In this document: piece by piece, positions 10,248 through 23,875 of the stretch
Layout: the number at the start of each line of letters is the position of its first letter
Position numbering within the stretch: the first letter of the stretch is position 1
Source of the DNA: Anthostomella pinea
Lineage: Eukaryota; Ascomycota; Sordariomycetes; Xylariales; Xylariaceae
Direction of reading: 5' to 3'
DNA length: 64,000 nt
Assembly: GCA_963556695.1 (NCBI GenBank)
Contig: CAUWAG010000008.1
Coordinates: 1,426,001 to 1,490,000, forward strand
The notes under the pieces: generated by a model
What the model was told of the DNA's origin: nothing
The model's database searches: none
The model's input: only the letters and a program-made list of their open reading frames with translations
Made by a program: the position numbers and the translations under genes

Positions 10248-11888
10248 ATGGCTGCAGTTCATGGGTTGTTATGCACTTCTCTAGTACTTGCAGCGTGGCA
10301 GGCAGGCTCTTCTTACATGAGCCTTTTGAGATATGCTAAGCCGCTTGCTGGGCCAAGAGCCTTCTTCGGTCTACCTGAGCTCGTGGTACTGTATTAGTTA
10401 TGTAATATGACCTGTGCTATACCTCACCAACTTCTCCATGATACCTTCTAGAGAATCGAGAAATGTGCTTGGTGTTTGTGAATGTCTCTAGCGCGATCAG
10501 ACATCCACTTCATACCACCTACGTCAAGCTGTGACTTGTGATGTTTGACTCTGGCGCTCATGTGGATCCAGCTGATTCCAGCTGTCAGGTGTCTTGTCGG
10601 TTGGGCCGGATTGTTGCCCAAGGGACAAGGTACCGTTTGCACTGTATCTAGTACTTAAGTGACCTTTCGGATGGAACACGCTCCCATCCTTCTAGACAGC
10701 AAGCAGAACATCCAGAATACTAGTCATCGTAACATGGTATTCTGGGCCCCTGCCAGAAGGCACACTCATGCCAAGCACTCCGACGCCGGTTCAAGCACTA
10801 CACCTCATAATGAATCTGTACTTATCCAGTCCACTACGAAATCTACGACTGGAGTTGCTGCCATACACAGTTTCTCCACACTGTACTGCTACCATGCACG
10901 GCACGAGCACACCAACTTCAAACACATGTAGGGAATTATCTGGGAGCGACCTCCTTGGGCGCAAGCAACTCAGCCGCCCGTGTATCGGTTAGTTATACGT
11001 TACATTATATCATACCACACGTGTACGCAGTCCAAAGGATGATATAAAAGCTGCGGCGCGTGCAGCTACGGCGACTGAAATGGAATGTTCATGACTCGAG
11101 ACTGCGCTGGAGGGTCAAAGAGACCAAGGTAGCTGCGTACCTCGGCTATCGGGGCGAATCCCGTCCTTTCTTTCCAGCCGGCTGGGAAAGAGGAGGCGTG
11201 CTGTAGCACTACCGAGACTCGGCCTTGGGACTTGTGATATCCCTTCATGTAATGATTCCATGACCAACCAACCGACCGACTAACCGGTGGCCGGCGGGCA
11301 GCCGCGAGTAGGTCGAAGGGGAGGACCACACGCAAGGCTTACGTCCGGCGATATTTAGTCCGCTTATCACAGGGAGAATGCACGGTACGATATAGGTGAT
11401 GTGTGCAGTACCTCTCTCGTCTGGCAAGTGCAAGACTGGGAGTGGTCATGTCATGTTGACTACCTGCATATCAGAACAGAGGATAAACTCTGCCTCATCC
11501 TCATACATGTTCGTACCCCTACCACCAACCAGCCCTGCCGAGGTATACCATGCACTAACAGGTATCCATCTACGACCGCCGTCAAGATAGCGACACACAC
11601 CCGCGTCTGCAAGCACCCCCACTGCGGCCGTAAGGCGTGGACGTATGTATGCGTTCATGTATAGGTATGTATGCGTATGTATGTCTCACCTGTCCGTCCG
11701 CCGCTTGACGGCAGGCAGACAACGTGCGCGTAAGTAAGTAGGTCAATATATCTTTCTCATTGGCGTACCGCTACAAATGATATGATCTGACCTGACCTGG
11801 AATATTGAAGGGTGCGTGTCCGTGCCCGTCCTGGTTCTGTGTAGAGTGGTGCGCGTGGGCGGCCTCTGGGGTGTCACGGCGTCTGCCA

Positions 11889-11907
11889 CTACCTACCTAC
11901 CTACCTA
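11889..11907. repeat. CTAC tetranucleotide microsatellite
   Basis: Nearly five CTAC units, the same family of motif (ACCT/AGGT) that recurs across the gene-poor parts of this window. Confidence 0.85.
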
Positions 11908-13878
11908 AGGTAGAGAGAGTTGAAATGCGATGTTGGACGTTGGGGGATGGGTTCGTTCAGGGAGGTACCTACCTGTAGGTATGTGCGATGTGTGTGTGGT
12001 GTGTTCATGTTGTGTTGCACCTCAGGTAGATTTATACCTATGTAGGTAGGATGCATGACCTCTTTACCTGCATACCTACCGACAAGTACGAGACGAGACA
12101 CACGGAAAAGGGGGGAAGTCGTTCGAGGTTATGTGCAGGTACTCATTGACGACATGACATACTATTTATGTCTGCAGTATAGACGCGATGCTACGCTGGC
12201 TGATGGCATGCTCCTATTATTAACCCGCCCTGCTCAGATGCAGATGCAGATGCGCAGAGGTAGTGGCTGCTCAGCTGACGGGACGGAAGACACGGATGAG
12301 CCGTATGGTCGGGCATGGCGAGGGGACACACCCTCACTCGTGGCCGAATCGAGCGGGGAAGATGAGGCTTCTTGGCACGAAACCGAGATGGTGAAACGAG
12401 ACAGACACACCGTGAGACGAAGGGCGCTGAATAGTCGTTCTGGTAAGACATGGTGGTTTCGAATCTGAGGTAAGAAGCTCAGCAGTCAGAGTACCAGACT
12501 GCAGTCGGCTGAGGAGACAGGGGGTGGGATGAATTTAAAGAGAGGTCTCCCGTGTCCGTCCAGCACAGCATGAGCAGCACGGCCGAGGCCCAGAGCTCGT
12601 CACGCGATGCGGCTGGATAAGTACCTAGGAACAACCGGTCTCGTGCCGGGCTGAGCGCGAGGGCCATCCTATGATGGAACGAGCCGATATCAGCCGGTTT
12701 AAAAGGCATGTCTACTTCGCTGGCGTGGGAGAGCCGCGTCAAGTCCAGTCGAGTCCTCTCTTCAACGCTACGATGATCCCGCTACCACCACCAACGGCCG
12801 GGCAAAGGTCACCGGCTAGCCAGCTGTGCGAAATATATTGGGTTGACTCTCTTTAGCCCCCCAGGATGGGCTTGCAGGCAGCAGGCCGACGGCGCAACGC
12901 ACCCCTTTTCAGCTTACCTCACAGCGCACTGCTGGAGTAGGCATCGCATGTAGAAAAAGGATGGACGCCCAGACGAGGCGAGGTAGAGCGACGGTCCAGC
13001 TGGTGTTGTGGTCCATCGCATGACAGCATCACTGCATACCTGACTGACACGACCAATCAGGTAGTGAGAGATAGGGGTTCCGACTAGAACTTGATTCGTA
13101 GGGGGTGTTCTGTACTCCCATCAGCATCTCTCTATCGGCAAGAATTCCTAACCAACCCCCCGATGTGCGTCTGTCTGTCTGTCTTGAAAAGAGGGGGGTC
13201 CGGTCGACCTGTTGCATCGACCCAACGTGTTGGAGTTGGAGTTGGAGTACATAAGGCAGGCAGAATGCATGCGTATGGCCGGGCCCGGCCAGCGACGAGA
13301 AAAGCTGCATATCTGCATCTCGGTCACAATCCTGCAACCATGCTATATCTCCCATGTGCAGAGAATCTGTTCTTCTGGACCTGGCTAACCTAGGTACCAT
13401 CATGTATCATTCCTGTACGACGCAAAACGCAGCCACACACTGACTTACCTGCATATATAGACGCATCGCACATGGCCGAACCTGATGACCACACACTGAC
13501 AGGCAGGCAGACCACGAGAGACGCAATCCTTCCGCCACCGCGGGCCGAATCGCTTAACCCACGCGCCACATACTACCTGGGACAGATCATCGGCAGCGCG
13601 ACACCTCAAATCCATGAATCCTTCAAGCCACACCCACGGCATCATCATCCGCATCATGCCAGGACCTTTTCATGTGCGCCAACGATCCAAGTCTACCTAC
13701 CAGGATGCCAATCCTCCTCCCCCGAATGGAACCCACGAGGACGGCGACCTACCTCACCTCATCCGACCCTGCTCTGCTACCTACGGGCTCGCCAGTCATG
13801 GCTTACACATGCGTCAGTACAGACATAATGAAGACCCGGGCGTTTCCCGCCAGCCTATCAACTCAAGCGTTAAGCGGC

Positions 13879-13906
13879 CCATGTCCATGTCCATGTCCAT
13901 GTCCAC
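13879..13906. repeat. ATGTCC hexamer microsatellite
   Basis: Four consecutive ATGTCC units followed by a partial unit lie in non-coding DNA. Confidence 0.85.
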
Positions 13907-15603
13907 GTTCCTCGTGCCGCCATGCGTTTGGCCCCTATCGCCAACCTTACCTACCTTTCCAGCTCGCCCCCGGACAAGGCAACGAAGGCGCACGTAAGCT
14001 GCACACCAGGTTTTCTTTTTCTTTTCTGCATCCCAAGTTCCCAACACAGAGGATTTGGAACCCGGTGACGTGATTTCTGCAGCCTCAGCCGGGATCAGGC
14101 TCCTGATAGTAGAAGTGGCAGATACATACCTACATACATAGACAACGCATTAGATCAGAGGAAGGCAATATCTCTCCATCGAGTACGCAGTCAGAATGTA
14201 GGCTTAGGAGGCGCATAGGTAGATTGGCTATTCCCGCGGAAGTACCCAAGGACGGCGGTAACCGGCCGAGCGAACCCGTGAGGATAGACAGGATCGCATC
14301 CTCTTGATCGATTCTGTCACCACTCCAGACATTGGCAAGATCTCCCAACGAACCTTGGGTGGTCTGGTCCAGGGGTGCGGCGAGCAGGCACGGGGTCGAG
14401 CGGGCCTTGAAAGTACTGTGCATATCTTATGATATCCAACTAGGATATCCATACTTTACGCACGGAGTCAGATCCGTGGGCTAGTGAGAACCATGAAGCT
14501 CAATTAAGCTGAAGAGTAGCAAGCAGTTGAGCTAAGATAATTATCGACATGGGACGACACCGTAGGCCATTACGGCGATTGTATACTGAGAGGTTGACGT
14601 GAGCTCAGAGCCGTGGAGGGGGTCCCAGCCAGCCGACGCCCCCTTTAGTACGCGGCATGGGGCCGCGGCCAATGTGTAGCTCGGTCTTCGAACCTCAACA
14701 ATACATTGTCGCTTTGTCCTAAACTCACGAGGTCAACCCCGGTTTTTGCACAAAAAACTTTGATCACCAAGTGGGATTGGTGCTTCCGAGCCGTGACAAC
14801 AACCAAGTACATAATATTAATGGACACGAAACCTTGATGACGACGTGATTGCATTCAAGAACCTAATATCTAGCGGTTCCCTCGGCAAGGAACATGTGTC
14901 TCAGATACTCCATTCATGTCCTGAAGAGCCGATTCCGAGACCAGATAGTATATGGCCGTCCTTACGCTAGATCGCCTTTGTCCCCTTGCCTCGAATGGGT
15001 AACGACGCAGGATTATTCGGTTGCCTGCTTTTGGATGAGCAGCCTAGTGAGGTCTGGCGCCCCTCCCGTCTCCCACCTCCTGAGTCCCACATCCTCACTT
15101 GATAGCGTCTTCGTTGCTGCCGATGCTGTAAAGCACATGCGTGACTTCCCCTCCAGTAGCATTCACAATCCTCTCAGGTCCGAGCTGACCCTGTGTCGCG
15201 TTCGTCTTGCGGCCAAGGCACGAGCAGCCCGTGAACTGCTGTCTGGTAGATGGCTATGCACCACTCCGGCGTCTGGTGCAATTCCAGCCACATCGATCCC
15301 TCAAGCCGGCCGTCTGCGTAGATGACCGCAGAATCTGCACGGACGTGCGACCGCTGGTGGTGGCAATATGTTCATCGACGTTACAATCGCCGTCTGAAGC
15401 GATGTAAGCTCCAAGAAAGCTGCCAGATCTCCCGAATCCTACAACGGCAGGAATGTCGAGGGCAGAGAACGATGGTGCCGTCACTTCAAGCCGCATACCA
15501 TTTCTAGTGGTCGTGTAGTTCAAAGTAGCCACTGGCCTCCCAAGCGTCACGTTTGATATCAGCGGTAGCCGACTGCGTGTAACTGCCAGTCGGGTGAGTC
15601 ACC

Positions 15604-18600
15604 TCATAGGAAGCCAGATTCAGCTAAGACCCTAGTTCTCACACTGATTGTCAGCCAATATCACTCATGAAACTCCATCATGCGCGCCACTCTACAAAGG
15701 AACTCGAGAATGACGCATGAACATACCTCACGATCTTCTCGTCTTCACGCTCGCGAGGCTCCACTACCAAGCTCTTGTCGTACATCTCGTGTACATCACC
15801 CGCGGCTTGCATGTTACTGAGGATGTAATCTTGCAATTCCGAGACCGACTGCAGCGAATACGGTGCATTCTGATATTGCTGGATGTCGCGGATGACCTCA
15901 GCCGTCTTCGCACGCTTGGCGAAATTGATCATATTAGTCTTCTTGATGATCGAAGGAATACCGTCCTCTATGAAGGTTAAATCCGTAAGATAGACACCTA
16001 GAATAAGTCAGTATCCCGTACAGAATTGCATACGATATTGGCAGGTACGTACCGAAGAATGGAATGCATGGAGGATTCGCAGCGTGGAGAGCTTCTCTGT
16101 ACTCGCCGAAATTCTTTGTACTCGCCATCAGCCGCCGCATTGTCTCCAGGACAGCTTGAGTGCGGGCTGGAACTTGATCCCACGTCCGCTTCAAACGGGC
16201 GATGGGCGCAGTGCCAAGGGCAGAAATGATGGACGTCAGAGTAGAGAAGTTGTTAAGATTCCGGCATTTCTGGTCTCGTTAGTTTATGCAACCGATGAAC
16301 ACGGCAAGTAGGAAAACTTACATCTGCAACAGACACGAAATGCTTGATGACGACCACTCTCTTCTTCACATCCATCTGAGCCAAGATCATCTCGGCAACC
16401 CAGTTGGTCATTTGGTTCGAATGTAGAATGAGGGCCTTGACGTTTGGCGCCGGCTCTGGCTCGTTCTCCCCCACCTTCTTCTGCCATGTCTTGTTGAGAC
16501 ATTCTGTCGGCTTGATTTTTCCGTAGAGCTTGGATTCGATGACTGTTAGTTGACGCGCAAACTCAGTAACGTCGATATCCAGGAACTTGAGTTTCTTCAT
16601 GTTCTTCGGCATGATTGGTGGCGGAACATTGTTGGCCAACGTCTGAATTAGGCGCTTCGACATCTCCTTGCCGCTGAGCCGTTGGTCCAAAACTGTCATG
16701 AGGGGACCCGATCCTGGAGTTTCTGTCGATTTGATAGTGTCTCTCGCAAAAGCGTAGACATCACGTATCAGTTCCTTGGACTCTTCGCTGGGCTCTTCCA
16801 TCCAGAAGTTGTCGAACCAATTCTTGAGAATGTTGACCACCCGGAACCTGATTGGCTTTTGCTTGCGATCTCTCCAGACATCGTAGTCAGAGTTGTTCAG
16901 ACCCTCAGGTGGTTGGATGTTGAAACGTTTCACGAGCAGCTCGAAGAGCTCCCGCGCCGAAGTGAAGGATCGGTAGGTTAGAAGGAAGGTGTTGTTGAAG
17001 CTAGAATCTAGCTTGTCATGTCTCGTGAGTTGTTCGACCAAAGCCAACAAAGACCCGCCCTTGACAGCTGGCGGTGACGTCTTGAGATCCCAAGATAGAT
17101 CTTGCTCTAGGTCGAGCCGCAAGAATGGCGGCGTCTCTTCAGGTTGTTGAAGGACACCTTGAGGAGTAGGGTCGTCTCCCAAAATCTTCCTAACTTTCGA
17201 CAAGTCGCCCTTCCTGTAGTTATTAGGTGCACTTTCACCTTCCGTGAAGGACTGTGAGACCATGAGCGGCGGCCTGACGTTCAGGGTACGGGATTCCGAG
17301 CGATTGTGTAGGGCATTGTACGGCATGGACGTGCCTCTCGTGCCCGGGTCTCGTGAAAAGCCGTCGTCGCGAACACGGAATTCCTGTCGTTGTTGTTGCT
17401 GCTGTTGTTGTTGGAGGTTGATCTGCACCTGTTCAGACAACAGCTGTAGAGAGAACCCAATGTGCGAGGAGTTCGTCTCCAAAGCTCGTGCGCACTGTCT
17501 TACGTACTCCAGTCGATTTTCTAGCGACTCCCCACGGACCTCGGACCACTCATCCCCTAGGGGACCAGCAACAGCTTGGCATCCCAGAAGGAGGTCGGAT
17601 ATGTTATCGTACAGGCTTTGCTTATTGGTGGCGTAATCCGCAAGTTGCGGGGTCTGGAAGCTGTTCCCTAGCGACGTGAGGTCGATTGACTCGATCATGG
17701 CGATCCATGGCTTGAACATCTCTAGAACTTTACCGCCGGCGGTGCACACATTGTTCCCAACGAGTTCGTGTTTGTAAGGGGTGATGATCTTCTCGGAAAC
17801 CCCAAGGTTTTTCTCCAGTTCCCTGATGCTAGAGACCAGCATCCTCTTGTATTCGTCCAGCCTCTCAAGCAGCTTGCCATCCAGAACCGCAGTCGGCTCA
17901 TAGAAGTTTTCCTCGTCCTCCAGGAAATTTGATATGATAGGGTCGCGTTGGGCGAGCCCGTTATTTTGCCAACTCCCTCCCGCTGTGCTGCCAATGACAA
18001 ACCCCGGGAAAAGCCGCGGGATGTCCTCTCCTCTCTGCTGCCTCGCGACATCTACGAAGCTGAAGACGCCCAAGAGGACCCCGTCGGCTTCCTGTATGCA
18101 CTTCTGCACGGATTCGGCATTTGGCCAGTCGGCAGCTGCAATATGCGAGGAGATAACGAGCTTGGAGAACTTGGACATCATGTCGCGGAAGTGCGGGTAG
18201 AGAGCTTTGTTGGTCGATATTATGGATGGCTGGCCAGAGTGGTTATCGGTTGTACCTGAACCAGCCGCGAGAAGCAGTCGTAGGTGATCGGAGATATCTT
18301 CAGCACGGCTCACGTACTCTGATCGACTACTTGTCATTATCGCTTCTCGATATCTGTCGATGGCGTCCCTCATGTTCGCCACTAGGAGGCTCCACGTCAA
18401 GGGCTGGGTCGTGCCATCGTCAAAGAAAGAGTGAGGGATAGTCGCAGCCTGCGGGAGGGTAAAGCCAGCTCCAGTAAAGGATGTGGCGGATGCCAGCATG
18501 GGCGTTTGACCAAGGCCTGCGGACATCGGAAGGGGCGTGGTGAGGTTGTTTGTGTTGGCTCGTGATCTTGTGGCAGGAGACATGCCGTTGATGGAGTCCA

Positions 18601-19570
18601 TGGAGGGCGAGGGAGAGATGCCTACGCTGTCATTGTAGGCGCGGCGTTGTCGTGGGGGCTGTAAGAAGCGGTGAATACAAGATTTGTGTCACGTTAAGAT
18701 GGACTGATTACTTACCAATGAGCTTATCGACCCCATCATCAGTGATTCACCATCGAGCTCAGACGCCGAGGTGGCTTCTGAGTCGTCATCCTCGTCGTTC
18801 GTCAAGCCCCGTGCCATCATCTCCGGTGGTGGTCGCGTCTTCTCCGGTATCTTCACGTTCATCCTGTCACGGGGTCCGCTCTCGTTGAGGGAGGTTGGCG
18901 ATTCCATTGGGAGTTCGACTGCGCTCTCTCCCGTCATGGTGTTGTAGTAGAACAGTCTACCGTCAGGCGTGGCTTGTGGGATCCAAAAATCAGCGCCAGA
19001 TTTCCTGACGGCGCTCGTCCCCTCGAGGGGGAGGACGTTGAAGTCATCCTGATCCGACTCGATATCGTCGTCATCCTCGAATTCTTCCTCGTAGATTATT
19101 TGGTCTCCCGGCTCATCATCTACGTGGTCTGCATCGCCGTTCTGGCCCGGTTCCGACTCGGGGAGCTCGTCCGGGCTCGTGATGATCTGACAGTAGTTAC
19201 TGGGAAACCAGCCGCGCACACCGTTTATTACGCCATCCCACCATCCGCTCTCCAACTGCGTTATGACCTGGATGATATCGCCCTCGTGGAAGCTGAGACT
19301 TGTCCGATCGTCGGCCTCGTAGTCATACAAGGCGCGCACGTATATGGTGCCAGGAGGCTGGGTGCCTATCAGACCATTCATGGCGTAGCCGTAGCCGTTG
19401 AAGTCGTGATCGCCGCTAGAGCACTCTAACGACGTCGCAGAGTGGGATAGTTCAATGGCCGAGTCGGGGATGGTATCGTAGGTATTGGAGCGCGACCGGT
19501 TGCGCGAGTTGTACGTCTTGTTGTTCTGTGCAGTGACCAGTGCGGGTACTGGAGACTGTGTCATAAGCAT
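15604..19570 (-). CDS. cdc25: Ras guanine-nucleotide exchange factor, CDC25 family, 5 exons
   Basis: Exons read 19570-18716, 18658-16322, 16269-16053, 15997-15727 and 15631-15604; introns are 57, 52, 55 and 95 nt with clear splice signals and consistent phases, giving 1235 aa. Domains in order: an SH3 domain at about residues 76-132 (ALYDYEADD ... WWDGVINGVRGWFPSNY), a WW-like segment at about 194-222, a long helical middle with a poly-Gln run (about 17384-17415), RasGEF-N (LLALVEQLTRHD, FLLTYRSFT), then the catalytic RasGEF domain (MTNWVAEMIL, IKHFVSVADKCRNLNNF, FFGVYLTDLTF). The protein loads GTP on Ras at the plasma membrane and so drives cAMP/PKA signalling in fungi. The last exon is only 28 nt and ends with LAESGFL. 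The start is the first in-frame ATG; the frame is open upstream to an acceptor-like TAG near 19634, so another 5' exon is possible. Confidence 0.93.
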
Positions 19571-22500
19571 CGTGATGTCGAATGCGTCAAGCGTAGCAGG
19601 TGGCGGGAACGAAGCGAGTCGGATCAAGTCATAGTCTAGATCAGCACGTCACACAGAAAGACATAGACGCAGACGCCCTCTCACCCACGCACGAATATGG
19701 ACCGAGAAGTGGAAGGTAATAGCTGTCGGAGGTGCTGCACCGACCGAAGACTGCGTCAAGCCGGAGACAGTGGGCTGCGGACGAGCGATGCGTGGGGATG
19801 CGTCAAGAATAGTCGTCGGATTCTCGTCGAGGCGGTCGGATAAAGGAGACAAACGGCAATCGACAATGGACAATGGACAATCGTGCGGTTGGAACGAGAG
19901 TCGAATTGAACCAGCCCAAGGCTTATCCAGCGTGTGCTGTCCCGTTACTCCAATGGAAATTTCCAATAGCCCTCGTTCACTCTCACTCTCCTTTCACGCC
20001 TCGTCTCAATAGCGCTAGATGTTTCGACGAGTCCGGATTGTCGTTCGAGACGATGTGAATGGTTGAAGAGTCGCCTCGCAACCTTGGTGGGCGGTTGGGA
20101 AAGTGAGGCAGGCAGACTGCAATTCGCCGACTGGGGGGGCCGGAGAGAGTGGCCGCTTTCTGGGCCGCTCGGGTCTCTGCTTTCAATGTTCGAGGTGGGC
20201 TCCAGCTTTGCATTTGCACTCCAATGAGCAATGAGCGAGGGGCTGAATGTGGCTAAGGTACTTCTATGTACACTCCTCCTATCTGCAGGTGCCTACATCC
20301 CTGGTACAAGTAGCTACCTATCTACAGTACTGACCTGTTGCAGCAGATGCAATATTTATATGTCAGGATTGAGAATATGTAATAGCTGTTGACCGCAGGC
20401 TACATGTGTGCATGTGTATATGCAGGTATGGGATTGATCGTCTTGATACACGAGGCCACGGGGCCACGGGGCCAAGGTACCTCAGGTTGAGTAGGTAATC
20501 CTCAAGCTTGTAGGCACACTTCATGCAGTACCTTCCAATGGGTTGAGTATTAATATTTCATTGTTACTTCCTACGACTGGAGGTAGGTAGATGATGTTGG
20601 TAGTATTTGCTAAAGATACAAGTTGCTTGTTGTCCTGGTATGCAAGTGCAGGTACCACCAGGCCCGTCCTTGCGATGTTCACCCCTCTTTGTGGGAAGTT
20701 TTACAGTCACGTCCAAATCGCAACGATGTATCAAAGGCTGTCCATGTACCTAGTCCGAGGTTGGTATCTGGCTTTATTCGGCATAGTTGAATTGAAACAC
20801 TCTGCAAGTTCTGCAAGTGCGCGAAACAAATGCTACCTGCATATGTACCTATGGTCAGTGCACGTCTGGTATATCTGGGGGACATCTAGATACATCCAAT
20901 ACATTGTACTCCACCCACACCACGGGCTGGGAGGGCATCGAGTCAAGCAAGAGGAGCCAGGCGGGGTATTCAGTATCATGTTCATTCCAGGCATGTGCAG
21001 ACAAGGATAACTTGCTCGTGCCTCGAGACACCCCGCTGATGTGCGTGTAAATGCCGGCTCCTTTGGCACCCGCACGACAGCCACAAGTTACAACATGATC
21101 AGTTTGTTATGTTCGAATGTCGGTTTCGAGAAGGATACATGACAAACAACAAAGGATTTGACGTTTTGGGATCCCCTCAAGCCATCGCTATATCATCACC
21201 ATCATGTTGCTTACGCAGATATCATGTAATGACCGACTAGAACTCGCCTTGAGGTGCGATCAGACCTCCAGCTAAGGTAGCGTTGTCGCAGACCGCTAAT
21301 TCGACTTGATGCAATAAATCAGCAGCCAGCAGCCAGCATAGCGAGCCGAACCGACACTGTACTAGGTACACAGTAGGAGACAGCTGGACGACCACGGCTT
21401 GAGTAGCACAGTGCTAATGATCTGCATTCTACTGTACCAGAGTATGCACCCGACAGCCTGTCTGTGATATGGACGTGGCGTAGAATATCAACTTAATCCA
21501 AGCACAAGGTCATCAGACCACTATTTGTCTCAAAAGTCGAACACGATGACTGTGCTCAAGGCACAGGAAACTACTATTTGACATATCATAAGCACTTTAC
21601 TTGTCATGATTCAGGTATCATGCAGTTCGTGGCCGGCCAACCACCCGGCTCGCCGGTTTTCATTGACTGGGGTATGCTCCAGTACTTCCAGGGTCCTTCA
21701 ACAAGTTCACAGTGTTTGACCAGTCCTCCTATTTTATCAGCATATACAGTCTCACTGCCCATCTGAGGCACTGTTTCAATTAACGGAGTCTCACCTTGGC
21801 TGTAGATCCTCAATGGCACAGTGTGCCGATTTCACGACAACTCCCGAGAAAGCAGGCGGAGCACGGTGAGGTCTATTTAAACGGTGTTCTGTCGAACCGC
21901 ACGTGGGAAGCGTTGTTGAACTTGTCCAGTTCATAAACCGTACCTAGGTATGCGTTGGTACAAACGCCTGGAACGCTTCGCAGAGAGATCATCTTCATCT
22001 ATACTCGCCAGTTGAGACTTGAATGGCCGTCGGTCGGGCCGGACGTCCTCCCACTCACAGATGCATCTCGGAGGATTTCGAAGCTGCATGGATTCATGGA
22101 AGACAAATGCAAGCACACGTTTTCAACCCGGGATGTCCGGAAAAATCCATAATCGCTGCGCTGCAGTGCCAGCATACATACATACTACACCCGGAGAAAT
22201 GATCACCTTGGAATACCTATTATCAGCGAGCCAACCTGGTCCCATCCTCATCTACAATCCGACTATTTCCAGGGATCGGGAAGCGAGATCGTTCGGTTTG
22301 GCGGGTTTGTCTCCCTGGCTCTTGAAATGAGCAAACTTCGTCAAGGCAGCTTCGTGAACGGACGAGCCCCGGAGCCGAGAGTTATTGTGGATAGGAGTTC
22401 GGATTGGCAGGCTCGGTGGCAGACTGGCAGACCGAGCGCAAGATCTATTCTATTCATTGATCCCATCCAGCAGGGCCACCCAGGCCATTACCACCAGTAT

Positions 22501-23857
22501 TAAATGGCATCGGTACCGAGACTCCAAAACAACATGCGGCGTTAGCAAGCATGCGAACATGATAACTACGGTTGATATATACCTATCCTCCTCAGCACTG
22601 TGCTCCTCCGCCCTCTCACCGGTACGGCGGTCTGTGCCGTGTGTCTGTGTGAGAGCTAGCCTCTATCTGGCAATCTCCTAGATAAGCCGTTGGCCCGTTG
22701 CAACGGCGACGGCATGGGCGAAGACCAGGACCCTTCCCCTTCCGGGCTTCTGAGAGGGGTCGAGCGGCGTGGAATCGGGGTTCATTTCCCTTCACTCATC
22801 TCTGTCTGGTGGATCGATGAGCCCATATTCCCCCGTTCGCCGTGTCTGTCTGGCTCGATTCTCTAGAGTCCGCCACGGCTTACGGGCCGCACGACAAAGT
22901 CCCGTGATGATATTGTAGATTTTCCCCGAACGTTGGGTCGATTCTTACGTCTGAGTTCTGACTTCAGTGAGGCTTGAGGCTTGAGGCTTCGAGAAGACCC
23001 AACCGAACCAACCCCCGCCGTATGATCGGCGACGTGGGAGGTTGCTACAACAAGCAGGGCGTGGACACTGGAGTCTTGGACAGGGTATCATCATATCATG
23101 GTTCGGCAGCTCGGTAGCTCGGTAGCTCAGTTGTTTTGCGACGGCATTGACTATCGCAACCTCCGCCAAGCCTGTCTGTGGTATTTGACCTTCCGCTTCG
23201 AGACGGTGTAGTACAGCGGTATCTCAATTGGCTGGTGATACCTATTGCTTGGGACTGATTGTGACTCTTGCAGCCGCTGCCACGAGTGATAAGGTATGCA
23301 AGACTGTATGTATGCATCTATAAGGCTGTCCATGTTGTATGTACATACTTGTATACTGCAATGGCACAGTCGAGACGCTCGTCGACTGGACCGGTTCGCG
23401 CGTCTTGAGCTAGGTATGTATTCAGAACTGAAACCCATGCGCCATGTCTTGCAAACTTGCACACAAGAGACCAGAGGAGACGATACGACAAGTGGAATCA
23501 TGAGCTACGTGGTTCTGCCATCCGCCAAATATAACTTCTTGTTCAGCTTCAGCGCGAATCCTCAAATACGAGAAGCTTTCTTTGCCGCAAATTTGAGCTA
23601 CGGTCTTGTTTAGTCGCACGTCCAATGCTGCGCAACAGCCGTCGTCCGTCGACGCTCAACTCTAAGACACGTGAATACACATGTAAGCCTCAATACGAGC
23701 CCTCGCGCGACACTCCCATGATGGCTCTCTCTTCCGTCCATAGTAGAGTCCCACGTGGATTCCTCGTCCGATGTGGTTGTCCGACGACTGCAGAGGGAAG
23801 CGAGTAAGGTTGGTCAGTATCATGACCGCTGCATGGTCTATATTTGTCCGTGTGCAT

Positions 23858-23875
23858 ACGTACGTACGTACGTAC
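23858..23875. repeat. ACGT tetranucleotide microsatellite
   Basis: A self-complementary run of (ACGT)4 plus a partial unit, in gene-poor DNA. Confidence 0.85.

Larger units (their letters stand above)
10248..15603. other. 5.4-kb tail-to-tail intergenic region, no gene seen
   Basis: This region lies between the 3' ends of two convergent genes. It holds only short, mutually overlapping frames without motifs. It is rich in simple repeats: CTAC units at 11889-11907, TATG-rich DNA at about 11640-11690, CAGATG at about 12236-12250, and ATGTCC units at about 13879-13906. CCTAGG sites occur at 12624 and 13389. No tRNA-like box pair was found. A non-coding transcript or fast-evolving small gene cannot be excluded. 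Confidence 0.5.

Noticed and set aside
23107..23135. TAGCTCAGTTG resembling a tRNA A box
   Set aside because: No matching B box or cloverleaf within the right distance; the word arises from an AGCTCGGT repeat.
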